Origin: Blastocatellia bacterium
GTDB lineage: Bacteria > Acidobacteriota > Blastocatellia > Pyrinomonadales > Pyrinomonadaceae
NCBI GenBank assembly: GCA_013695495.1
Contig: JACDAK010000171.1
Location: forward strand, 1 to 18,735
Direction of reading: 5' to 3'
Length of the DNA stretch: 18,735 nucleotides
Position 1 is the first letter of the stretch. Each line of letters begins with the position of its first letter. Made by a program: the position numbers and the translations under genes. Below the pieces are notes generated by a model that ran no database searches, was not told the origin of the DNA, and was given only the letters and a program-made list of their open reading frames with translations. This document shows positions 8,070 through 12,893 of the stretch, one piece after another.

Positions 8070-9569
8070 TTACAACCCCGACCGCTCCGCCGACTCACGC
8101 AATATCGCCCGATCAGCTTCCGTCAGCGCCAGTTCCGACGCGTCGAAAAGCCCCGCCAGATTCGCCAACGCGATCGCTTTCGTGCTTTCCCCGCGTATCT
8201 CCGAGATGGTCGCAATATTCACCGACGCGATCTCACCTGCATGCCCAAGATCTCCTAGCTCTACAAACCGTCCAACGATCTCACCCAACGCTGCCGAACG
8301 CGCCGACATCTGCGGCACCTCCTCGATCAACGCCGCCGCTTCATTAAGCAACGTCTTAGCCTTCTCAGTGTCGCCTTCTTTCGCCGCAGCATCGCTCATC
8401 CCTATCAACGCAAACGCGCGGTTCTGATCCATCGCGATCGCATTCAAAGCCTGCCGCGCCTGATCCTCGTTCCCCTGAGTCGTCAAAATACGTGCGACCT
8501 GCCCCAGCGCCGACATCACCTGCTCATCATCTTCTATCGATTCCGCAACCTCTATCGCCCGTTCACCACGCTGAAATCCCGCAAACTGGGCAGAGATCGT
8601 CCCAAACAGAGCAAACTTGGCCTTGCTGTCCCGCGTCTCGCTCTCCCGCTGCGAACGCAAAATGTCATACGCCTCATCCAACGCTTCTATCGCCTCTCCC
8701 TTCTCACCCCGCTGCCAATAGTCCCGAGCAAATCCCAAAAGCACCGTCGCGATCTGCGTCTTATCCGCAACCGCATCAAGCGTCCGATCAGCCAGATCAA
8801 CGCTACCGACCCGCAGAAATCCAAGCGAAACCGACGCCAGCAACCCATCCCGTTGAACGCTGTCCATCGCCTCCGCATAGCTCCTCGCCTTCTCAAGCGA
8901 ACCGATCGCCTCCCCCTTCCGCCCGGCATCACCATACGCACCCGCTACCTCGACCAGCATCCTGATCCGCTCCACATCGTGCTCGATCTCAAGCGCTACA
9001 ACGCTCGCCGTATCAAGATACTCCGCCGCCCGCTCGATATCCTCCTTCTCGATCCTCATCCCCGCCATCGCCAGCAACGCTGCTACCGACGAGGCTGGAT
9101 AATCGATTTCCGAAAGCGTCTGCGTCGCCCCTTCTTCATCGCCGCTCTCAGCTTGCCGCACCGCGATCCCCGCCAGCACGCGGTCCGGATGCGCCGCCGA
9201 ATCAATGATCTGCCGAGCCTTCACAAAATCCCCGTTCTGCGCCTTTACCAACGCGATCGTCTCCCGCGCCTGCGACTGCAGCCCATATTCCTCGATCGCG
9301 TCCGCCAGTTGCAGAGCATACTCATCATCGTCCGTCTCTGCACACTTCTGCGCCACACTTATCAGCAGCCTATCTCGCACATGCGGATCATCAACGCTGT
9401 TCGCAAGCTCCGCCGCCAGGTCAACTTCGCCGCGCGCCAAATACCGCGGAACAACCGCAGCGATCGCCTCCGCGCGGTCGTCGCTCCCCGAAATGTCTTC
9501 CGCCAAATAAGTAGCCGCCGCAAGCAGATCGCTGCCCGCGTCATCGATCGAAATAAAATGTTCAGCCAT
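8070..9569 (-). CDS. Cytosolic alpha-helical repeat (TPR/HEAT-like) protein of unknown function
   Basis: This 499-residue protein is almost entirely alpha-helical. Repeating units of about 33-40 residues have the helix-turn-helix spacing of tetratricopeptide-type solenoids, for example GEKGEAIEALDEAYDIL, GRKGEAIGSLEKARSYAEAM and GDTEKAKTLLNEAAALIEE. The sequence is strongly acidic and Ala/Glu/Asp-rich, with no signal peptide, transmembrane segment or catalytic motif. Such proteins are normally scaffolds or protein-protein adaptors. The start ATG lies two bases after the HAD hydrolase stop, and the decayed oxygenase follows 10 bases after its own stop, so it was co-transcribed with both. I do not recognise a named family and assign no function. 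Confidence 0.85.
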   Translation of the reverse strand: MAEHFISIDDAGSDLLAAATYLAEDISGSDDRAEAIAAVVPRYLARGEVDLAAELANSVDDPHVRDRLLISVAQKCAETDDDEYALQLADAIEEYGLQSQARETIALVKAQNGDFVKARQIIDSAAHPDRVLAGIAVRQAESGDEEGATQTLSEIDYPASSVAALLAMAGMRIEKEDIERAAEYLDTASVVALEIEHDVERIRMLVEVAGAYGDAGRKGEAIGSLEKARSYAEAMDSVQRDGLLASVSLGFLRVGSVDLADRTLDAVADKTQIATVLLGFARDYWQRGEKGEAIEALDEAYDILRSQRESETRDSKAKFALFGTISAQFAGFQRGERAIEVAESIEDDEQVMSALGQVARILTTQGNEDQARQALNAIAMDQNRAFALIGMSDAAAKEGDTEKAKTLLNEAAALIEEVPQMSARSAALGEIVGRFVELGDLGHAGEIASVNIATISEIRGESTKAIALANLAGLFDASELALTEADRAILRESAERSGL

Positions 9570-9571
9570 AA

Positions 9572-10267
9572 TCAGTTTGAAAAGACGAGCCTTATCGAAT
9601 CCGGCACCCAGTCCGACAGATCTTTCGCGATTGCACCCGCACCCGCCGCACGCAACTGTTCAGACGGCACTGTATTGGCAACGCCCAACACCGGCAGCCC
9701 CGCCTTTTGCGCCGACACAACCCCCGGCGGCGAATCTTCCACCACCAAACACTCAGAGTGCACCATCGGCAGCCCGCCCTGCGCTACCCGAAACCGATCG
9801 ATCTGCCGAAATCCCTCACGATAACACTGCGGGTCCGGCTTGCACGCCGTCACATCATCCGCACTGATTATCGTTGAAAAATAAGGAGCCATCCCCTTCC
9901 TCTCCAACACAAAATCGATCTCTTCACGCCGTGCCATGCTCACAATCCCCAGCGTAAACTCCGAAGCCATCTTCTTCACAAAGTCTTCCACCCCCGGAAA
10001 AAGCGGCGGGTCTTCCTCCACTATCTTCCGCCAATGCGCCGTCTTCCCGCGCGTTCCCTGGCGAACCTTATCGTCGTCTACCGTCTTCCCCGCAGCCTCA
10101 TAGATCGACCGCACGAACGTCCGATCGTCCATCCCCAGCCGCGAATAATACTCCTCATCGCTGATCTCGATCCCCTCTTCCTTAAAGATCGCGCGATACG
10201 CCTCGTGCTGGATCGGCTCGTCATCGATCACGACACCGTTAAAATCCATCAAAATTGCTTTGATCAT
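9572..10267 (-). CDS. HAD-superfamily hydrolase, beta-phosphoglucomutase/phosphatase-like, with Asn in motif I
   Basis: This 231-residue protein has the HAD core with an alpha-helical cap. Motif I is MDFNGVVID at residues 7-15, giving nucleophile Asp8 but Asn10 where the usual DxD has the second, acid/base Asp. Motif II is the Ser of LGIVSMARR, motif III is the Lys of CKPDPQCY and motif IV is VVEDSPPGV. The overall arrangement matches subfamily IA phosphatases and phosphoglucomutases acting on small sugar phosphates. A short insertion (RFRVAQGGLPMVHS) precedes motif IV. The Asn may weaken or alter phosphatase chemistry, but related DFNG proteins exist, so it need not be inactive. The start is two bases from the stop of the preceding gene. 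Substrate is unknown. Confidence 0.88.
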   Translation of the reverse strand: MIKAILMDFNGVVIDDEPIQHEAYRAIFKEEGIEISDEEYYSRLGMDDRTFVRSIYEAAGKTVDDDKVRQGTRGKTAHWRKIVEEDPPLFPGVEDFVKKMASEFTLGIVSMARREEIDFVLERKGMAPYFSTIISADDVTACKPDPQCYREGFRQIDRFRVAQGGLPMVHSECLVVEDSPPGVVSAQKAGLPVLGVANTVPSEQLRAAGAGAIAKDLSDWVPDSIRLVFSN

Positions 10268-10269
10268 AT

Positions 10270-10695
10270 TTAGTTAATTGCGGTCTCCGCAGCGGCGGCT
10301 GGCGGCAACTCCATCTGCACCAACCCCTCAAATTGCACGTTATAAGCCACGCCCTTCACCGGCACCGACATCTCCTCTTCCGTCTCGCCTTTCGAATTCG
10401 CGATCCCCACACTCGCAAAATAACACGTCGCCCCATGAGCCTTCGCGTGCCTTACCAACCGCTCATAAACATCCATCCCTTCGTCAAACCGCCCTCGGCC
10501 CGGATACATATCCGTCCGCACAATAAAGAACGCCAATTCGCCATCCTTCATCGCCGTTATCTGCGGCTCGCTGTCCAGATCCGCTTCCCCATCCGCCGTC
10601 TCTATCCGCCAACCGTCCTTCTCTAATTGCTTATAAACGATCTCGATCCCGAAGGCATGAATGTCCAACGGCGTCATCATCTCCAACTGCTCCAT
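10270..10695 (-). CDS. Conserved hypothetical protein, first intact gene of the minus-strand operon
   Basis: This 141-residue cytosolic protein has no signal peptide or membrane segment. Its pattern is a helix (LDIHAFGIEIVYKQLEKDGW), a strand, a strand pair (DGELAFFIVRTD), a helix (VYERLVRHAKAHGATCY), then YFASVGIAN and a C-terminal strand region VKGVAYNVQFEGLVQM. The QITAMKDGELAFFIVR stretch has the look of a nuclease-like alpha/beta fold core, but no complete catalytic set is visible and I do not claim nuclease activity. Met7 could be the true start. The stop is two bases from the HAD start, so the proteins probably work together or are at least co-expressed. A run of Ala/Glu at the C-terminus is probably disordered. 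Function is unknown. Confidence 0.8.
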   Translation of the reverse strand: MEQLEMMTPLDIHAFGIEIVYKQLEKDGWRIETADGEADLDSEPQITAMKDGELAFFIVRTDMYPGRGRFDEGMDVYERLVRHAKAHGATCYFASVGIANSKGETEEEMSVPVKGVAYNVQFEGLVQMELPPAAAAETAIN

Positions 10696-10769
10696 ATACC
10701 TACATCGTATATTTCACCGCAATTTTCAGCAACCTGACCCGAACGCAGACATTTCTGTCGAGGAGTACC

Positions 10770-10813
10770 GGCACCGGACAGGCACCGGACAGGCACCGGA
10801 CAGGCACCGGACA
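10770..10813. repeat. Four perfect tandem copies of an 11-bp unit
   Basis: The unit ggcaccggaca is repeated four times without a mismatch at 10770-10780, 10781-10791, 10792-10802 and 10803-10813. A degenerate partial copy precedes it. The block lies in the 128-base gap between the end of the dienelactone hydrolase remnant and the start of the 141-residue gene. The period equals about one helical turn, so the copies lie on one face of the DNA. It could be a minisatellite created by slippage or a multi-copy binding site. Confidence 0.95.
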
Positions 10814-10823
10814 AAACGGCCTA

Positions 10824-11608
10824 CTACTTCTTAAAGAACCCAAGCGTCCGTTCCCACCATAGTTTCGCCGCTTCTTCGTCGTAACGCGGCGTCGTGTCGT
10901 TGTGAAAGCCATGCTGCTTGCCTTCATACATAAACGACTCAACCGTCTTTTTGTTCTTTCTCAACTCAGCCTCAAACGCCTCGATGCCCTCATTTATACG
11001 CTGGTCGTTCCCCGCGTAATGAAACATCAACGGAGCCGAGATCTTCGGCACATCCGCGAGCCCCGCCTGCCGGCCGTACTAAGCGACGCCCGCGGGTCGA
11101 GCCTTCAACCACCTGGCCGCCGCCACAAAATCCTCAGTCATCTTCGTCCCGTCAACCTCACGAATAAAGCTGCCCCTCCTGCTCATCCCCCGGGTACCCG
11201 CCAACCGAAGTCAGCCGATCGGGCGCATACGCCATATACCCGGCCTTTGCGAAACGCAGCGCTACATCCTCAATATAAGGGTTCAACCCCCGATTCTCAT
11301 GGATCAGCAGCACCGCAGGAAACGACTTCCCAGTCGCCGGCCGCGTCAAATAACCCTTGATCTCTCCACCCCCTTCGGCGAGGCAACAGTTTCTACCCCA
11401 CACGAATATCCTTATCATCCGCCTTAACTGTCTGCGCCAAGGCATAATTCGGCGAAAAGCTCTCGTACATCGCCGCCACCGTCAGCCCCTCAACCGCAAA
11501 CCGCCCCAACCCCTCCAAAAACGAACGCCGGTCGATCTCCCCGTGTTGATATTCATGAAAAAGGTCCAAAAGTTCCTGCGGATATTCATCAGCCGTCTTC
11601 CGATGCAT
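10824..11608 (-). pseudogene. Decayed TAT-exported dienelactone hydrolase family protein
   Basis: Several out-of-frame pieces of one alpha/beta hydrolase are readable. The N-terminus (ATG at 11608 after a GAGGGGGAAAAAG RBS) carries a twin-arginine signal, IDRRSFLEGLGRFAVEG, and a mature start near YALAQTVKADDKDIRVG. The frame is then lost twice near 11370-11400 (VETVASPKG lies in a third frame) and resumes at GGEIKGYLTRPATGKSFPAV, then HENRGLNPYIED and APDRLTSVGGYPGDEQEG. Another shift leads to MTEDFVAAARWLKARP, then a stop. The last piece, YGRQAGLADVPKISAP through HYAGNDQRINEG and GKQHGFHND, keeps the Asp and His of the triad. The 40-60 residues carrying the nucleophile motif (GFCFGG-type) between KARP and YGRQ are missing. 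It cannot be a functional hydrolase. It would have headed the minus-strand operon. Confidence 0.9.
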
Positions 11609-11689
11609 CTTTTTCCCCCTCTTCAAAGTATTCCCTACCGATCAAAGTTGATTATTTTAATAATACCCCCTTTCCCTAAAGTGAAAAAC

Positions 11690-11718
11690 TTGTCCTACTC
11701 CGTAGTCGGGTGTATATT
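11690..11718 (+). promoter_or_regulatory. Sigma-70-type promoter for the metallothionein gene
   Basis: TTGTCC (11690-11695) and TATATT (11713-11718) are separated by exactly 17 bases, 90 bases before the metallothionein start. The stretch around it is AT-richer than the coding DNA. A separate palindrome, ATTATT-TT-AATAAT (11651-11664), sits between this promoter and the start of the divergent hydrolase remnant. Confidence 0.6.
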
Positions 11719-11779
11719 TGATTTATTGCCCTCAGCTACCGTCCATTGGTCAAAAACAACCATCGAGCGGGTGTGTAGG

Positions 11780-11789
11780 GCAAATTTGC
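11780..11789. promoter_or_regulatory. Palindrome just upstream of the metallothionein RBS
   Basis: GCAAATTTGC is a perfect 10-base palindrome flanked by GGTG on the left (11770-11773) and CACC on the right (11789-11792). It lies between the promoter and the RBS, a position where a metal-responsive repressor could act. No known operator consensus is matched, so the role is a guess. Confidence 0.3.
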
Positions 11790-11808
11790 ACCAAAGGGGG
11801 AAACTAAT

Positions 11809-11967
11809 ATGGTAAACGAACAAAACAAAACATGCGCGCACGAAATATGCAATTGCCCTGCACGGGCTGAAGCAGATTACTGCAGTGACCACTGTAAGGA
11901 CACCACAGACCAGGACCTTGTAGAAATCAGCTGCGACTGCGGCCACCCGGGCTGCGGCGGTGCATAA
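11809..11967 (+). CDS. Bacterial metallothionein-like Cys-rich protein (SmtA/BmtA type)
   Basis: This 52-residue protein has eight cysteines (9, 14, 16, 25, 29, 42, 44, 49) and three histidines (11, 28, 46). The layout CAHEICNC, then YCSDHCK, then SCDCGHPGCGG follows the cyanobacterial SmtA pattern, where an N-terminal Cys pair region, a central C-x3-C and a C-terminal CxCGHxGCG segment wrap a Zn4-type cluster. It probably binds Zn2+, Cd2+ or Cu+ in the cytosol and buffers or detoxifies them. There is a good Shine-Dalgarno (AAAGGGGG, ending about 10 bases before the ATG), a 17-base-spaced promoter and a palindrome upstream. The gene is monocistronic and faces a small zinc-ribbon ORF. SmtA has nine Cys; eight here is within what I know of the family. 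It is short enough to be missed by ordinary gene callers. Confidence 0.85.
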   Translation: MVNEQNKTCAHEICNCPARAEADYCSDHCKDTTDQDLVEISCDCGHPGCGGA

Positions 11968-11975
11968 AGCAACCT

Positions 11976-12101
11976 TCAGAAAGAGAGGCCCTGGTACGTG
12001 CCGGGGCTTCTTCCGCCCTCGACGACGAGTTCGCCCCCGCACGAGCGACAGAACTGCTGCTCGTCGACGATCCCCTCACCGCAATTTGAACAATGCGTCA
12101 T
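11976..12101 (-). CDS. 41-residue zinc-ribbon ORF, micro-gene or remnant
   Basis: The translation begins MTHCSNCGEGIVDEQQFCRS and continues CGGELVVEGG, a clean two-knuckle zinc ribbon (CxxC at residues 4/7 and CxxC at 18/21). In Acidobacteria and relatives this motif usually forms the first 25 residues of larger, often membrane-bound proteins. Here it stops after 41 residues, and no Shine-Dalgarno is visible before the ATG. It therefore may be the surviving 5' end of a longer gene, although a free-standing zinc-ribbon protein is possible. It converges on the metallothionein gene with eight bases between their stops. The motif is clear; expression is doubtful. Confidence 0.5.
   Translation of the reverse strand: MTHCSNCGEGIVDEQQFCRSCGGELVVEGGRSPGTYQGLSF
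11983..12012 (+). terminator. Possible hairpin terminator after the metallothionein gene
   Basis: AGGCCCTGG (11986-11994) pairs with CCGGGGCTT (12001-12009) around a six-base TACGTG loop, with two G-T wobbles, and outer bases extend the stem by two to three pairs. It starts 16 bases after the metallothionein stop. The T-tract is weak and the hairpin lies inside the zinc-ribbon ORF, so it could also just reflect that ORF's sequence. Confidence 0.35.
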
Positions 12102-12202
12102 CTATATACGCCTAGCGATATATCATACGTCCGGCACGTGCCGATGGCTCAGTCCGAGCGTCGGGAAGTTCTAAAAACCGCAGACAGGTCAAATGAATGT
12201 AG

Positions 12203-12260
12203 CCGTGGGTTTCATCCCACGGATTGCGTGTCAGAACCGCGAGCGGTAGCGATCGGGTTC
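12203..12260. repeat. REP-like palindromic element (single copy in this window)
   Basis: The stretch opens with a perfect seven-base-pair hairpin, CCGTGGG-TTTCAT-CCCACGG (12203-12222). It is followed by a nested set: GAACC (12234-12238) pairing with GGTTC (12256-12260), CCGC-GA-GCGG (12237-12246) and the palindrome CGATCG (12250-12255). This layout resembles dispersed intergenic REP-type repeats that I associate with acidobacterial genomes. Only one copy lies in the window, so the repeat nature is inferred. Confidence 0.45.
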
Positions 12261-12358
12261 GGTTGTTGCGTCAGCGGTGAATAGATCATTGGAGTCGGTC
12301 GTTGCTGCCGCGGGGAGGTCGATTCGTTATTCCCACTGTGGGTTACGGATTAAGGACT

Positions 12359-12389
12359 TTGGCATTAATAGCTAGTAGGATGCTATGAT
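12359..12389 (+). promoter_or_regulatory. Candidate promoter of the KaiC-like/kinase operon
   Basis: TTGGCA (12359-12364) is followed after 19 bases by TATGAT (12384-12389). Spacing is slightly long. It lies about 90 bases before the first gene of the operon and is the best match in the gap. Confidence 0.4.
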
Positions 12390-12400
12390 AATAAGCATCC
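12378..12400. promoter_or_regulatory. Inverted repeat overlapping the -10 of the KaiC-like operon
   Basis: GGATGCT (12378-12384) and AGCATCC (12394-12400) are perfect seven-base arms around a nine-base AT-rich centre that contains most of the putative -10. This could be an operator where a dimeric regulator blocks RNA polymerase, or a hairpin in a 5' leader if transcription starts further upstream. Confidence 0.4.
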
Positions 12401-12478
12401 CATAATATGAACGGCAATTCTCCGAAAGGTGTAGCAGTTATTGTTGCCTGACTCGTTAATTTCTTTTCGTTCGGCAAT

Positions 12479-12892
12479 ATGGAAAAGCCTTCGCAAACCA
12501 TTCGAGAGCTGGCGAGCCGGTTGATCGCGGCTGAAGCATCCGCGGGAACGGGGCCGGATGTTCACGGGCCTACGCTGGTGTGCGAAAAGCTGCAGGTTTC
12601 ACTTATCCGATTTGCAGGAGTGGACGCCTTCACAACGCTCATGCGGCGCTCTCTGGCGATGTCCCGCGAGGAAATTCCAGCGCTTAAAAATGTTAAGGTT
12701 GGCCCGAAAGGATGCGTCGAAAGGCTCGATCTCGTAGCGGCTGATGGCGGGATTGAATCGGGTGCGGCTATCATCGCAAATCTACTGTGGCTCATGGTCA
12801 CCTTTATAGGCGAAGATCTAGCGATGCGTTTAGTTAAGGATGTGTGGCCGGATTTACTGCTCAGTGAATCATCTAAGGAGGGGTTAGTGTAG
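12479..12892 (+). CDS. Hypothetical protein leading the KaiC-like operon
   Basis: This 137-residue, mostly helical cytosolic protein belongs to no family I recognise. It starts MEKPSQTIRELASRLIAAEA, has a short charged middle and a hydrophobic helix IIANLLWLMVTFIGEDLAMR near residues 100-119 that is probably amphipathic or buried, since flanking residues are acidic. It ends DVWPDLLLSESSKEGLV. The RBS is weak. Its last codons hold the strong AAGGAGGGG Shine-Dalgarno of the KaiC-like gene, whose ATG begins one base after this stop, so the two are translationally coupled. By position it may modulate or sense for the KaiC-like ATPase and the kinase, but it does not look like KaiA or KaiB (no thioredoxin-like or four-helix KaiA motifs seen). 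It might not be conserved outside close relatives. Confidence 0.75.
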   Translation: MEKPSQTIRELASRLIAAEASAGTGPDVHGPTLVCEKLQVSLIRFAGVDAFTTLMRRSLAMSREEIPALKNVKVGPKGCVERLDLVAADGGIESGAAIIANLLWLMVTFIGEDLAMRLVKDVWPDLLLSESSKEGLV

Positions 12893-12893
12893 T

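Larger units (their letters stand above)
12102..12478. other. Gene-free region before the KaiC-like operon
   Basis: No believable protein is seen on either strand over these 377 bases. The region holds a perfect 12-base palindrome CGGCACGTGCCG (12132-12143), a REP-like hairpin element (12203-12260), and an AT-rich tail with a candidate promoter and an overlapping inverted repeat. Codon structure is absent, and the base composition differs from the coding DNA on both sides. Confidence 0.7.

Noticed and set aside
8853..9824. 323-residue plus-strand open frame across the helical-repeat and HAD genes
   Set aside because: It is Arg/Leu/His-rich with no domain and lies antisense to two genes with clear protein character. 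It is a by-product of their biased codon use.
10770..10813. Tandem repeat as a possible CRISPR array
   Set aside because: The units are 11 bp and abut directly with no spacers, and no cas gene is present.
10700..10942. Minus-strand frame translating the 11-bp repeat into a Pro/Val/Cys-rich peptide
   Set aside because: It overlaps the end of the hydrolase remnant out of frame and has no RBS or family features.
11695..12042. 115-residue minus-strand frame over the metallothionein gene
   Set aside because: Its Cys/Val/Ala-rich translation is antisense to the metallothionein ORF, which has the promoter, RBS and family pattern.
12131..12180. tRNA-like GGCTCAG stretch
   Set aside because: No acceptor stem, anticodon arm or T-arm consensus can be folded around it.
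12093..12284. 63-residue plus-strand ORF through the REP-like element
   Set aside because: It reads through hairpin DNA, has no RBS and shows no protein-like pattern.
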